NCBI GenBank assembly: GCA_946415645.1
Contig: CAMKTJ010000024.1
Span: forward strand, 1-36,890
DNA: 36,890 nt
From: an uncultured Prevotellaceae bacterium
GTDB taxonomy: Bacteria > Bacteroidota > Bacteroidia > Bacteroidales > Bacteroidaceae
Reading direction: 5' to 3'
Under the pieces are notes generated by a model. That model searched no databases, was not told the DNA's origin, and worked only from the letters and a program-made list of their open reading frames with translations. Position numbers and translations under genes: made by a program. The first letter of the stretch is position 1, and every line of letters starts with the position of its first letter. Below are positions 23,693-34,283 of this stretch, in pieces.

Positions 23693-26329
23693 ATGAAATT
23701 CAGAAATATGAAAAGAAGGTTGAGTATTTCTTGCGTAGCCGTAATGTTGCTTGCGCAGAATGTGATGGCATGGTATGGTGACGGCAAACTTACAGCCCCT
23801 TTGCCAGATAAGGCTTGGGATTGCTCGGTATGGTTGTCTGTAAAGGATGCTCCTGTGGTAACAGGTGTGGTGAATGATGGAACACGTGCTGCTGATGGTG
23901 CCAGCTGGTTTGTATCCGAAATTGTCAACTCAAAGAAGATAAAGAAGGCCATCTGGATGACGTCCGGTTTGGGAATCTATGATCTTTATGTCAATAATTT
24001 ACGCATTGGAGATGAAGTCCTGAAGCCTGGCTTTACGCATTACCAGAAGACCAAGTACTCCTTTACCTATGATGTTACAAAAGCTTTCTGGCGCGAGGTA
24101 GGACAGAAGAACGAACTCTCTGTGCAGGTCACTCCTGGCTGGTGGGCCGACAAGATTATTACCCCAGGAGGTCACGATGGCATGATTGGCAAGAAGGTTG
24201 CTTTCAGAGGCGTGCTTTGCCTAACCTATGCCGACGGTTCGGAGGAATACTTCGGTACGAATCTGAAAGACTGGAAGGCCGGAGTGGTAGGTCCTGTCAC
24301 CCATGCAGCCATCTTCGACGGTGAGGACTATGATGATCACATGCCAGAAGGAACATGGTGGGAAATGGATAGTCTTTCGCAGCCGGAAATCAATGAAGAG
24401 TTTAAAGGAAAGATTTTTCCCACCGATGGTGCCGAGGTATATCATCGCTGGGACCTGGCACTCTCTCCCGTTAGGGCTTATACGTGGAATGGAACTACAG
24501 GCTCTACCGATGATCAGTACGGCAAGGTCAACATTGTGCAGGAGTTCAAACCTGGCAAACCTATGGTTGTCCGTCCCGGTGAGACTTTGGTCATTGACTT
24601 CGGACAGAACACTTCTGCTGTTCCCTACTTTATGTTTAAGGCAAAAGAGGGCACTAAGCTGACTTGTCTGCCTGCAGAGCTTCTCAACGATGGTAATGGT
24701 GCCAAGAGTAGGGGGATGGATGGACCTGAAGGAAGTGTACATCGTCTTAACCTCCGCATCCCTGACACAGGTATGCTGCTTCATTATACCTTTAATTTTA
24801 TTACACCTTGCTTTTTTGACCGTTATCCCGATTATTCTTTTTACTGTCCTCGACGCACCTTCTTCGGCTACCGCTATCTTTCTATAACTGCTACTGATGA
24901 AGTTACTATTCGCAGAATCGAGTCCATCCCTGTTACTTCTATCACAAAGGAAATGGAGATAGGTTCCATCACTACTGGCAATGAACTAATCAATAAGTTG
25001 ATTTCCAATACCCAGTGGGGACAGCGTTCCAACTATCTGAGTGTTCCTACTGACTGTCCGCAACGTAACGAACGTCTGGGATGGACGGCAGACACGCAGG
25101 TCTTTGCCGAGACGGGTACTTTCTTTGCCAATACCGACCGTTTCTTCCATAAGTGGATGCGTGACATGCGTGATACACAATCACCCACAGGTGCCTTCCC
25201 CGGTGTGGCGCCTCTGGCTCAGTATGGTGCGGGTGACGGCAATGGACATGGCGATATGATGCGTTTAGGTTGGGCGGATGCCGGTATCATTGTGCCCTGG
25301 ACTGTCTGGAAGCAGTTTGGCGATCCAACCATCATCGAGGAAAACTGGGAGTCGATGAACCGCTTTATGAATCATATTTACGAGACCAAATATGAGCATA
25401 CGGCCATGACATCAGAGAACGGCAACTATCAGTGGGCTGACTGGTTGAGCTATGAGCCGCTGGAGAGTTGCAGTGGTCGCAGCCATCAGAATGGTCAGCC
25501 TAAGCACGAGACTATTGATTACTGGAATTACCTCAGTGCTTCCTATTGGGCTATTGATGCAGGTATGATGTGCGACATGGCTCGTGCCACAGGACGTGAT
25601 ACAGCTCCTTATGAGAAGATGCTTGCCGAGGCAACGGGTTATATCAGGGAAAAGTTCCTCAATGCCGACGGCACCTTCAAGACAGAGATTCTGAATACCA
25701 TGCAGACACCCGCCCTCTTTGCCTTGAAGAACCAACTGCTCAGTGGCGCTGCCAAAGAAGGTGTGGTGCAGCGTTTGCGTCAGAACTTTGCTGACCACGG
25801 CAACTGTCTGCAAACCGGCTTCTTGGGCACCAGCATCCTGATGCAGACGCTCACAGAGAACGGTATGAGCGATATCGCCTACGAGTTGCTCTTCCAGCGC
25901 AAGAATCCCAGCTGGCTATATTCCGTCGATAACGGCGCTACCACCATCTGGGAACGTTGGAATAGCTATATGAAGGACAGCGGCATGGGTCCACGAGGTA
26001 TGAACAGCTTCAACCACTATGCCTACGGTTGTGTGTGCGAATGGATTTGGGAGACGGCTGCCGGTATAGCTGCTGATCCTAAGCAGCCGGGCTTCAAGCA
26101 TATCATCATGGCTCCCGTTCCTGATAAACGTCTTGGTTTCCTGAAAGCCGAATACAAGAGTGCTGCCGGTACCATCAAGAGCGAGTGGAAGTACAAGGGC
26201 AACAAATGGATTTGGAAGTTCACCATCCCCAAGGGTGCTACTGCCAAGGTTACAGTGCCGGGAGAAACAGCCTCCAAAGAGTACGGAACAGGAAGTTATA
26301 CGATAAGGACCACCGTAGGCGGAAGATGA
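23693..26329 (+). CDS. Secreted alpha-L-rhamnosidase, GH78
   Basis: Hydrolyses terminal alpha-L-rhamnose from plant glycans such as rhamnogalacturonan or flavonoid glycosides. The signal peptide includes MKRRLSISCVAVMLLAQNVMA (start 23693, or the ATG at 23708). N-terminal beta-sandwich domains contain the familiar IYDLYVNNLRIGDEVLKPG and VTPGWW segments. The (alpha/alpha)6 barrel carries the GH78 signature SVPTDCPQRNERLGWTADTQ with putative general acid Glu460; the second catalytic Glu is Glu754 in TTIWERW. It ends in a beta-sandwich (KSAAGTIKSEWKY). Length 878 aa is typical. Appears monocistronic, with its own promoter and a shared terminator; no SusC/SusD pair is in the window. Confidence 0.95.
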   Translation: MKFRNMKRRLSISCVAVMLLAQNVMAWYGDGKLTAPLPDKAWDCSVWLSVKDAPVVTGVVNDGTRAADGASWFVSEIVNSKKIKKAIWMTSGLGIYDLYVNNLRIGDEVLKPGFTHYQKTKYSFTYDVTKAFWREVGQKNELSVQVTPGWWADKIITPGGHDGMIGKKVAFRGVLCLTYADGSEEYFGTNLKDWKAGVVGPVTHAAIFDGEDYDDHMPEGTWWEMDSLSQPEINEEFKGKIFPTDGAEVYHRWDLALSPVRAYTWNGTTGSTDDQYGKVNIVQEFKPGKPMVVRPGETLVIDFGQNTSAVPYFMFKAKEGTKLTCLPAELLNDGNGAKSRGMDGPEGSVHRLNLRIPDTGMLLHYTFNFITPCFFDRYPDYSFYCPRRTFFGYRYLSITATDEVTIRRIESIPVTSITKEMEIGSITTGNELINKLISNTQWGQRSNYLSVPTDCPQRNERLGWTADTQVFAETGTFFANTDRFFHKWMRDMRDTQSPTGAFPGVAPLAQYGAGDGNGHGDMMRLGWADAGIIVPWTVWKQFGDPTIIEENWESMNRFMNHIYETKYEHTAMTSENGNYQWADWLSYEPLESCSGRSHQNGQPKHETIDYWNYLSASYWAIDAGMMCDMARATGRDTAPYEKMLAEATGYIREKFLNADGTFKTEILNTMQTPALFALKNQLLSGAAKEGVVQRLRQNFADHGNCLQTGFLGTSILMQTLTENGMSDIAYELLFQRKNPSWLYSVDNGATTIWERWNSYMKDSGMGPRGMNSFNHYAYGCVCEWIWETAAGIAADPKQPGFKHIIMAPVPDKRLGFLKAEYKSAAGTIKSEWKYKGNKWIWKFTIPKGATAKVTVPGETASKEYGTGSYTIRTTVGGR

Positions 26330-26349
26330 AAATTAAAAGATAAAAGTTA

Positions 26350-26370
26350 CGCTAACCTTTAACCGCTAAC
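26350..26370. repeat. Three CNCTAAC heptads after the GH78 gene
   Basis: CGCTAAC, CTTTAAC, CGCTAAC preceded by AAAGTTA, between the GH78 stop and the terminator. The AGTTACGCTAAC junction is identical to that at 17464. Confidence 0.85.
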
Positions 26371-26371
26371 C

Positions 26372-26411
26372 ACAATAAAAGGGAACGCTAATTTGCGTTC
26401 CCTTTTATTGT
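26372..26411. terminator. Bidirectional terminator between GH78 and sprA
   Basis: Perfect 17-bp stem (ACAATAAAAGGGAACGC at 26372-26388 with its complement at 26395-26411), 6-nt loop, T-rich on both strands. Its last base is also the last base of the sprA stop codon, so it serves both converging genes. Confidence 0.93.
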
Positions 26412-29400
26412 TATCTTGTCAGTGAGAATTTCATACTGAAACCAAAGTCCTGAGTGACGGTGGGGTAGCTGCTGCTGGAGAGCAGAGGCTGTGAACGCTG
26501 GCGGTCGTAATAGATACTCAGTGTTGCCAGGCGGCTCATAGAGTAATCCAACTGGGCGCTGGTCTTGAAGGCCTTCTGTCCGCTTGTTGCCTCGCAGAGG
26601 TTGGTCTGAATGTCGCGCTTAATAGCACTCTGACTGCGGATGCTGAAGTCGAAGCGCATAGACAGGCTATGAGCAAAGTTGTTCTTGCTATTACGACTGC
26701 TATTGTTGTTATTGTTATTGGCGTTGTTTTGGTTGCCCTTTCCGTTCTTGTTGTTGGCACCGTTCTTACTGTTGAGTCTGTTCCTTGCCTCCTGGCGTGC
26801 GCTGGCCTTCTTGGAGCGGAAGAGACTGGATAGCTTGAAGTCGTTGATTTTGTAACCCCATCCAATGACAAGGTCATTAGAGCCGGTCTCGTTCAACTGA
26901 GCACTGGTGAGACTGAGGTTCAATACGCGTGTGGTGCGGTACTCCATCTTCAGTGTCATGTTGTTGTTGAACGTCATGTTCAGTCCCATAAGGGGTGCAA
27001 AGCTCTCGTTGATGCTGACAGAGCTGATGTCATACATTGATGAAGGCTGATACTCACCTGTTGTAGTGTTCTGCGAGAAGCCCAATCCGTTGCCGGCTCC
27101 CATACATTCTACCCATGAACTGAACGAATTGTATGAACCTACGGCATAGATGCTCTTGTAGGCATGTGTCAGAGTAACGCTCTTGAAGTGGTCGCGTACC
27201 CAGGGCAGGTTGCTCAGTCCCTTGTAGTTGAGCGTCCAGTTGGGAAGCATACGTGTCAGGGACGGGAAGATATCCAATGAGCTGGAGCCTGTATAGGCGT
27301 TCAGGAAGGCAGGAATCATCACGTCTGGACCGTACTTGTTGACGGGTGCATCAGTTGCAGGATTGTAAACTCCGCTCTTGCCGGTACGTGTGGGGTACTT
27401 GATGCCGGTGTAACGGTCTGTAACAAGCTGCTGGTAGTAGTCCAGATTCTCGCGGAACTTCTGGAAGGGAGCGCTATAGTATCCGTTGCTGGCTGAACCA
27501 CCGCTGGAGAAGGCTGTCTTGATAGAGATGGTTGTGATGTTGAACGAACCGCTATGTGTTGTGGGGATGAAACCGTCTGCATCGCGGTACATATACTGGA
27601 TGCTTCTGTTGCGGTTGTGTGTGCGGCTCATGTTCAGGTCGAGCTTCAGGTCTGTAAAGGGCTCCAGTGACATCTTTACCTGCACGTCTTCTGTGGTGGC
27701 AGAGGTGGCGGGTGATGATACACCATCCTCAGGTCCCATCAGCCATCCTCGCTCCTGAGCTGTGTCTATGTAGCTGTCATTGACGAAGCCAAGACCGAAT
27801 CCGATACCGGGAGCCAGGAAACCGTTGTTCTTACCCTGACCCAACATGTCGCCAATCTCAGGACGGAAGCCGGGCAGAGCTAGATTATAGGTGTTACGGT
27901 AAGATATGCTGATGTTACGCATAGACATTAGGAAGCGTGCGCCAGCCTGTGCCCAGTCATACCATTTGTTCTCTGAGAGGGCGGGCAATGCCACCACGTT
28001 GAGTCTGATCTTAGTGGTATCAACGGGAGTCTTGCGCAGCACGATGGTGTTGTCGTCCTTCTTCTTATAATATATCTTGAAGGCATGTCCGGCTGTGTCA
28101 AGGGCTGTAATGCGCAGGCGCTTGCTCTTTTGTCCGTGGTTGATGGTGATGTTGCTGTCGGGCAGCAAGGTTACCTCCTGGGCAAAGCCCTTCTTCTCAG
28201 GAGCCTTCTTCTGGCTGATGCCGTTCTTGTTGGTCTGACGGTTGGCTTGTGCTGCTTTCTGACGGGCAAGGATAGAGTCAACGGGTTCGCCAGTCTTCAT
28301 AGCCTCTTCCTCAGCCTGTACTCGGGCATCCAGCTGTTTGCTCTTCTCCTTCTTTTTGGCATCCTTTTCTCTTTGCTTTTCCTGTTTCTTCTTGCTGGCT
28401 TCCGACTTGGCGTTCGAAGCAGAGAAGCGTTTGTTGACCTCTTTCAGGAAGTTGCTGTGATTGTAGATCTTCTCCAGATCAATCTTGCTGTTGACATTGA
28501 TGGTACGCTGGGTGTTGATGGTATTGCCCAGACTGGTTCCGTCCTCCAGTGTGCTACCTCTGCGCCATGAGTAGTTGCTGTTGTAGGCAACATCGGCACT
28601 GAGCCAGTCGGTAACAGGAATCTTATCGAATGGCACCTTATAGCTGATTTGTACGCTCTGGTTGTAGTCCAGCGGACGGCCAAAGTGCAGTAGGCTGTGC
28701 TTGACAGAATCCTTCCATGCCTGATATTGGTCGGGGTAGAGGTCTTTGTTCACCTGCATGTATGGCTCCTCAATCTCGGCCTTTGTAGAACTGTTGAAGC
28801 TGAAGTGCAGGGCTTTGAAGATATCCCAGCGGAGTTGGAAACTACGGTTCCAGAGGAAGCTTTGGCTCCATGTGGCAGGGATAGAGGATGTGTTGCCCAG
28901 ATTCTCCAGATCACGTTCCTGCAGTTCATAGTAGGTGCGGTTGATATCCGTATTGAAAGTAATGTTCTGGGGTACGTAAGCCAAGTTCTGTGCCTTCACA
29001 ATGTCCAGCCACTTGCTCTTACCTTTTATCTTCTTGAAGGGTTCCCATGGTTTCCAGTTGGGACTCCAAGAGTAGTTCATGCCGCCCTTCCAGTTGTACT
29101 CATGCTCATAGACAATGGTCTGTCCGAAGGTGTTCTGTGACGAGTGGCTGTAGTTGAAGGTGAAGTTGGCAGGGTCGTAGGGCATAGGATGTTTGCGTGT
29201 GGCAATGTTCACCTTGACACCGCTGAAACTGATGTTCTTGCTCACCTCCACATGGTTGGTCAGGCTTCTCAGTGAGTCGCGCTCTTTCTCAGTTGCCATA
29301 GCATCCAAAGCATCGGAAAGCAACATATCCGTATCAAATGGATTGTACTTGGGCTTTATGGTCTCCTTGCTGTAAGAGTAGTACATGGGGAAGGTTACCT

Positions 29401-32400
29401 TAGCCTTCTCGGGCAACAGGCGTCCCAACTCTACGTTGGTGGTTATAGAGTAGTCCAGATTATCCTCGTCTGTACGCTGTGCCACGGTCTGCTCAATGCC
29501 ACCGAATCCGGCCTTTATGTACTTGGCTGTCACGTTTACGGAGCCTATGTCGCTCAGCTGCACGTTCAGGTTACCCTGTGCTGCCCAGCCTCCGCTGTTA
29601 GAGAACTCCTGCAAGCGAAGCTCGTTGGCCCAGATCTCAATGTCCTTTACGGTACGTCCGTTGTTGCGGATACCAATCATAATGGTCTTGACCTCTCCCA
29701 GTGTGGGGTTACCCATAATAGAGATGCGGTTGTTGGGATGCTCCTTGTCGTAGTCCGAGAAGAGCTGGTTGATGCTGGTGATGTTGGCACTGACCTGTGC
29801 GTTACGACGCTTCTTCAGATCGGTGAATAGTTCCAGGTCAATGTCCATCATATTCTCTTCTGGCCATACAGACGTGCTGGCAAGAGCGCTGTAGGGGTCG
29901 TAGTTACCTTCTGGAGTCAGCTGCATGGGAACCTCGTACTCGTAGTAGTTGCTCTTGTAGTCTGAACCCAGACGTAGGAATACGCTACACTCACCGTTGG
30001 TTGTCTCTGTGATGTTCTCAGCCAACGCGTTGGCATGCAGGAAGAGCTGCAGGTGCTTGTACTGTCGCATGTTGTACGTACAGTTCTTATATACCGCACG
30101 TGCATCACCGGGACTCAGGTTGCGGGTAATCAGACACAGAGACTGCTCGTTGTTCTCTACCAGCTGTGACTGGTCGGGGTCTGTGATACGGCTGATGCCC
30201 GGGGGCAGTACATAGTTAACAGGAGTCTTGTCGGAGTTCTCTTCTACACTGACGTTGCTGACCTCCAGTGTACCGTTGCTGCTGGGAGCCTGACCTGTGT
30301 AGAGCGGCTGCTCGTAGGGACGCCAGTTACCCTGAACCATATCTAAGGTTGCAAGGCGCAGAATGATGTCTTTCTGGAAGTTGGTCAGGAACAAACGCAT
30401 GAAGCGGATGCTGGTAAAGTCATTGATGTTACCCTCCTTGCTATCGTAGTCTGACAGGGGAACGCGGAACAGGTACCATTTACATTCCTCCGTATTGCCG
30501 TTACGCAACTTTACGCTGGCTGTACGCATATCTGCAATGTGGTTGCGTCCCACAACCATATCCTCGGGACGGATGCTGATGTGATACTGATAGTATTTCT
30601 CGTACTCGTTAAGGGTATAGTCTTGGTTGATGTCCTCCAGGTCGGGGGTACTCTTCCATGAGGTCTCGTAGCTTTCGGGACTGGTATCGTGGTCGGCACT
30701 GTTGCCCTGAGGCATGTTTATGCGCTTGTAGCGGTTCAGGATTGAAGTCTTCTGCTGATCGAAGTCCGTTCCGCGATAGTAGTGATAGTCATCGTTGGCA
30801 GGGTCGGCAAAGATACTGTCATAGACCTCTGGGCGGACTATTCCCTGAATCTGTTGCAGGTAGTTCTGGTAGGTCGGGTACTGCTGCTCCTCTTCGTCGT
30901 TCAAACCGTTCAGGCCCACATCCTGACGTCCGCGTGAGCCACCCTCGTTGTTGAAGGCATAGTTGACGCTGGTGGTGTTGGGGATGCGTCCCCACAAACC
31001 TTCTGTCCAGTACTGGCTGTTACCGTCAACGGGCATTCCGCTCTCGAAGAACTTCTTGCCGTCCTTCAGGATATCCTCGCTTACCTCACCCAGGTTGATG
31101 TAGAAGTCACCGCCTCTGTTGGCTTCGCCTGCCGTGTAGATGAAGGGGTCCATCATCCAGAACTCTATGTATTGTATGTTCTGTGCCTCGAAGTCGGTAT
31201 TATCTATCTTACGCATCATACCGCCCCAGCGTGAACGGGGATTCCTCAAGTGTCCGTCCTGATCTATATCTGTTGTCAGGTTGTAGGCACCACGCTCGTT
31301 GGGATAGTATGCCAGGTTCAGTACGTTCAGGCTACTGGCACTGTTGTAGCTGTTCTGTGCCTTCTGGGGATAGAGCTCACGTTCGTGAACCTCGCGCACA
31401 TAGTGGTTAGACAGTTGGTCCATGTCGCTCTTGATATGGCTGGGCGTAAGGGTGCTGCTTCGACGTGTAAAGAGTGGGTCAATATAGTACCATGCCAGAA
31501 GGGCACGGTTATAGCCGTAAGACAGGTTATTGGAGAGTTTGCTCTCGGGGAACATGCTGGGCGTGCTACACATAGTCCAGTAGGTGGGCTGTGTCAGGCT
31601 GTTCTTGATGCTGTTCTGCTCGAAGTCGTCCAGATAGGAAGCCCTTCCCTGTACGCTGTGGTTCTGACCGGCTATCAACTGTGCAAACTCACCGTTGAAG
31701 GTAATCATGCTGGGTTGTGTACATTGTATAATAGGTAGCTTGTCTATCATGTTGGTCAGCCACTGGCTTTCTTTCTTCCAGCTGATGTGTGCACCCCATA
31801 GGGTGTTCTTCAGCGGCTCGCTACCCATGTTGACCTTGGTTGTAAGGGGCGATTCATTCAGGAACATCAGGGTACCGCCAATGGTCAGATTCTTGTTGAA
31901 CTCATAGTCGGCATTGAATCCCAACATGGTTTTGCGCTGCATTCCGTATTCCGTGTTGCTCTCTACGCTGGCGTTGATGGATGTTCCTGCATCCAGCAGG
32001 CTCTGGTTGATGATGGTCACACGTCCCATGTTGTAGTCCACCGTATAGTCAGAGTTCTCTGTCAGCGTTACGCCGCCTGCCGTTACCCTTACGGAGCCGG
32101 GTGCTATGTTCGTTACGCCCAGGTCAATCTCTCCTGCGCTGTTACCCTTGTATTTACCCGTAATCAGGAACTTGTCATGTTCGGCAATCTGTTTGGCAAC
32201 GGTCTTGGTGCTATCATACAGTTCCTGGAAGCAGAATTTGTCTGCCAGAGCGTCATCGCCAATCCAGTTGCGCAGGTGTGAACCAAAAGGTTCTGCTACG
32301 GGGAATACTACACGTCCGCCTTTCAGAATGGTGTATCCGTCAACATAGTCGAAGTAGCCGTTGCTGTGTGCGTTGCCCTTGTCGTCCAGGCGATCGGCAT

Positions 32401-34186
32401 TCAGAGCCTTTATAAGGGGCGTATTCTTCAGTCGTTCGTCGGGCAGGTAGGTCAGATAGACACCAGTAGAGTCGCTCTGGTATTTTACATCCAGTCTGAA
32501 GTTCTCCTTCATGACCGTTGTGGCACCTAAGTTGTAGACGTTCTTCATCATCAGCTTCCAGGTGGGGAATCTGGGGCTGCCGGTGGTACTCTTCAGCATC
32601 TTTACGATAAGTGCCTGTGTATTGTCGGTGATATCTGCAGCGAACTCGCCCACCTGATATGTGGTACCATTGTAGGTGTACTCGTAGGCTACGGCCAGCA
32701 CGTCGTCTGTCTGCAGGTTGGCGCTCAGGCTGACGTAACCCAGGGCTGCGTTCAGGGTGTATTCATTGGTGTTCAGCTTGCGGGCTGACTGCAGTTTCTC
32801 GTAGTCGCGGCTGCCTTCAAAGTCGCCCATTCCGTCCAGTACGGCCGTTGTCTGAGCTATGTCTCTGGCCTCGGGGAAGCTGGATACGATAGTCTCGTAT
32901 TCGTTGTTGGCGCGGTTGGCAGGTACGTTGATGCCTGTATTGCTCCAGATGGTATTGCTGATGTAGGTAGGTTCACCTAGATCGGCCAGGGCAATGATGT
33001 TTCTGTTATGCTCTGTGCTGGCGCTCTTGTTGGTAACCCAGATTTCAATACGCTTGATGGTGATGCCGCTACCTATGGTAGGCAGGGTCTTCATGTTGTC
33101 GTCATAACGCTCGCGGAAGAAGTGGGAGAGGAAGAAGTGTCTGTTCTCCTCGTAGTTGGTAGCGCTGAACTCAAAGGGAGTTGTCTGCTTGCCGCCTTTG
33201 CTGGTGGCACTGGTGCTGGCACTCTTCTTCTGGCTGATAACGGTCTGCAGCTTCAACTTGCCGAACTGTACATCGGTACGCAGACCAAACAGGCTGCTCA
33301 CGCCAGGCACCAGATTCATATTGCTGGGGAAGGATACGTTACCAGCCTCTATTAGCTTGATGATTTCATCTTCCTTTCCGTCGTACTTCAGTTTCATCAT
33401 CTGAGAATCGAAGTCGAAGCTGGCTTCCGTGTTGTAGTTCAAGTTCATGTTGACCTTATCACCCACCTTACCATTCATGCTCAGGTTGATCTTCTGGTCA
33501 AAGTCAAAGCCCACGGTCTTACGCCTTGCCTCAGCCAGAGCGGGGTTGTTCACCTTCTTGGTGTTGATGCCCACCTTCAGCTCGGCACTTCCCTGTGTCT
33601 TAATCTGAACACCACCGGGACCGAAGATCTTCTCGGCAGGTCCCAAGTCGAAGTGCATGTCCGAGAAGTCGAACTTATCCTTGCCTGCAGCCTCAAAGGC
33701 ATCTGCATTCTTCTTGCGCCAATATGCCTGCATGCTGTTCTTCAGAGACCACTTCTGGTATTCCTCGGGCGACATCAGCAGGGGGGCATTCAGGTAGCTT
33801 GTTGCCTGACCCAGTGTCATGGAGGCGGATGTTCCTGTGCTTCCTGTGGCACTGGTGCTTGTCTTGGCAGCGCCCTTGCCTGTGCTGGCATTCTTGTCCA
33901 GTACGGTTCCTACGGTGTAGGTGTTGTCCTTCTCATCGTAGATTACGTCCGTCTTCAGGTTGTCCGGTTCCCTTAGGTCGGCACTCTTGGTCTTTAGCTC
34001 GTCTTGATTCTCTGTTCCCGTCTTACGTACGCTGAATCTGGGCTTACGTTTCTTTACGGTATCAGCAGGGGCTTCAAAAGCAGAAGCCTCGGCCGGTATG
34101 GGCAGAGTATTCATGGTGGCAAGCAGGTTTATGCTTACCAGCACTAATATTATTGATATGAATTTTCGCGCGCTCACGTTAAACAT
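26411..34186 (-). CDS. sprA: Type IX secretion translocon SprA/Sov (giant outer-membrane protein)
   Basis: Forms the very large outer-membrane channel (36 strands in Flavobacterium SprA) through which type IX cargo crosses. The 2591-aa length fits the known Sov/SprA range of about 2400-2500 plus inserts. Recognised features: N-terminal signal sequence; the segment MHFDLGPAEKIFGPGGVQIKTQG followed by KVNMNLNYNTEASFDFDSQMMKLKYDG; GNVSFPSNMNLVPGVSSLFG; internal repeats of the SprA N-terminal type; long runs of amphipathic strands; and a terminal strand (FSMKFSLTR). Two low-complexity inserts stand out: a Lys/Gln/Glu-rich segment at about 1930-2002 and an Asn-rich one at about 2468-2506. No clear promoter was seen upstream. 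Divergent from ruvA, a neighbourhood known in the phylum. Confidence 0.96.
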   Translation of the reverse strand: MFNVSARKFISIILVLVSINLLATMNTLPIPAEASAFEAPADTVKKRKPRFSVRKTGTENQDELKTKSADLREPDNLKTDVIYDEKDNTYTVGTVLDKNASTGKGAAKTSTSATGSTGTSASMTLGQATSYLNAPLLMSPEEYQKWSLKNSMQAYWRKKNADAFEAAGKDKFDFSDMHFDLGPAEKIFGPGGVQIKTQGSAELKVGINTKKVNNPALAEARRKTVGFDFDQKINLSMNGKVGDKVNMNLNYNTEASFDFDSQMMKLKYDGKEDEIIKLIEAGNVSFPSNMNLVPGVSSLFGLRTDVQFGKLKLQTVISQKKSASTSATSKGGKQTTPFEFSATNYEENRHFFLSHFFRERYDDNMKTLPTIGSGITIKRIEIWVTNKSASTEHNRNIIALADLGEPTYISNTIWSNTGINVPANRANNEYETIVSSFPEARDIAQTTAVLDGMGDFEGSRDYEKLQSARKLNTNEYTLNAALGYVSLSANLQTDDVLAVAYEYTYNGTTYQVGEFAADITDNTQALIVKMLKSTTGSPRFPTWKLMMKNVYNLGATTVMKENFRLDVKYQSDSTGVYLTYLPDERLKNTPLIKALNADRLDDKGNAHSNGYFDYVDGYTILKGGRVVFPVAEPFGSHLRNWIGDDALADKFCFQELYDSTKTVAKQIAEHDKFLITGKYKGNSAGEIDLGVTNIAPGSVRVTAGGVTLTENSDYTVDYNMGRVTIINQSLLDAGTSINASVESNTEYGMQRKTMLGFNADYEFNKNLTIGGTLMFLNESPLTTKVNMGSEPLKNTLWGAHISWKKESQWLTNMIDKLPIIQCTQPSMITFNGEFAQLIAGQNHSVQGRASYLDDFEQNSIKNSLTQPTYWTMCSTPSMFPESKLSNNLSYGYNRALLAWYYIDPLFTRRSSTLTPSHIKSDMDQLSNHYVREVHERELYPQKAQNSYNSASSLNVLNLAYYPNERGAYNLTTDIDQDGHLRNPRSRWGGMMRKIDNTDFEAQNIQYIEFWMMDPFIYTAGEANRGGDFYINLGEVSEDILKDGKKFFESGMPVDGNSQYWTEGLWGRIPNTTSVNYAFNNEGGSRGRQDVGLNGLNDEEEQQYPTYQNYLQQIQGIVRPEVYDSIFADPANDDYHYYRGTDFDQQKTSILNRYKRINMPQGNSADHDTSPESYETSWKSTPDLEDINQDYTLNEYEKYYQYHISIRPEDMVVGRNHIADMRTASVKLRNGNTEECKWYLFRVPLSDYDSKEGNINDFTSIRFMRLFLTNFQKDIILRLATLDMVQGNWRPYEQPLYTGQAPSSNGTLEVSNVSVEENSDKTPVNYVLPPGISRITDPDQSQLVENNEQSLCLITRNLSPGDARAVYKNCTYNMRQYKHLQLFLHANALAENITETTNGECSVFLRLGSDYKSNYYEYEVPMQLTPEGNYDPYSALASTSVWPEENMMDIDLELFTDLKKRRNAQVSANITSINQLFSDYDKEHPNNRISIMGNPTLGEVKTIMIGIRNNGRTVKDIEIWANELRLQEFSNSGGWAAQGNLNVQLSDIGSVNVTAKYIKAGFGGIEQTVAQRTDEDNLDYSITTNVELGRLLPEKAKVTFPMYYSYSKETIKPKYNPFDTDMLLSDALDAMATEKERDSLRSLTNHVEVSKNISFSGVKVNIATRKHPMPYDPANFTFNYSHSSQNTFGQTIVYEHEYNWKGGMNYSWSPNWKPWEPFKKIKGKSKWLDIVKAQNLAYVPQNITFNTDINRTYYELQERDLENLGNTSSIPATWSQSFLWNRSFQLRWDIFKALHFSFNSSTKAEIEEPYMQVNKDLYPDQYQAWKDSVKHSLLHFGRPLDYNQSVQISYKVPFDKIPVTDWLSADVAYNSNYSWRRGSTLEDGTSLGNTINTQRTINVNSKIDLEKIYNHSNFLKEVNKRFSASNAKSEASKKKQEKQREKDAKKKEKSKQLDARVQAEEEAMKTGEPVDSILARQKAAQANRQTNKNGISQKKAPEKKGFAQEVTLLPDSNITINHGQKSKRLRITALDTAGHAFKIYYKKKDDNTIVLRKTPVDTTKIRLNVVALPALSENKWYDWAQAGARFLMSMRNISISYRNTYNLALPGFRPEIGDMLGQGKNNGFLAPGIGFGLGFVNDSYIDTAQERGWLMGPEDGVSSPATSATTEDVQVKMSLEPFTDLKLDLNMSRTHNRNRSIQYMYRDADGFIPTTHSGSFNITTISIKTAFSSGGSASNGYYSAPFQKFRENLDYYQQLVTDRYTGIKYPTRTGKSGVYNPATDAPVNKYGPDVMIPAFLNAYTGSSSLDIFPSLTRMLPNWTLNYKGLSNLPWVRDHFKSVTLTHAYKSIYAVGSYNSFSSWVECMGAGNGLGFSQNTTTGEYQPSSMYDISSVSINESFAPLMGLNMTFNNNMTLKMEYRTTRVLNLSLTSAQLNETGSNDLVIGWGYKINDFKLSSLFRSKKASARQEARNRLNSKNGANNKNGKGNQNNANNNNNNSSRNSKNNFAHSLSMRFDFSIRSQSAIKRDIQTNLCEATSGQKAFKTSAQLDYSMSRLATLSIYYDRQRSQPLLSSSSYPTVTQDFGFSMKFSLTR

Positions 34187-34265
34187 ATAACGTACATATA
34201 CCCTTATTTATTATCTGCTGCCGGCATTTTTTTAAGTTTTTTCCTCTTTTTTCAGAAAAAACGCA

Positions 34266-34273
34266 TAACTTTG
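34266..34273 (+). promoter_or_regulatory. -7 element (TAACTTTG) for ruvA-cysQ
   Basis: Exact TAnnTTTG match following T-rich and A-rich tracts. Transcription from here would give a leader of about 165 nt made mostly of tandem repeats. Confidence 0.6.
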
Positions 34274-34283
34274 CCATGATAAT

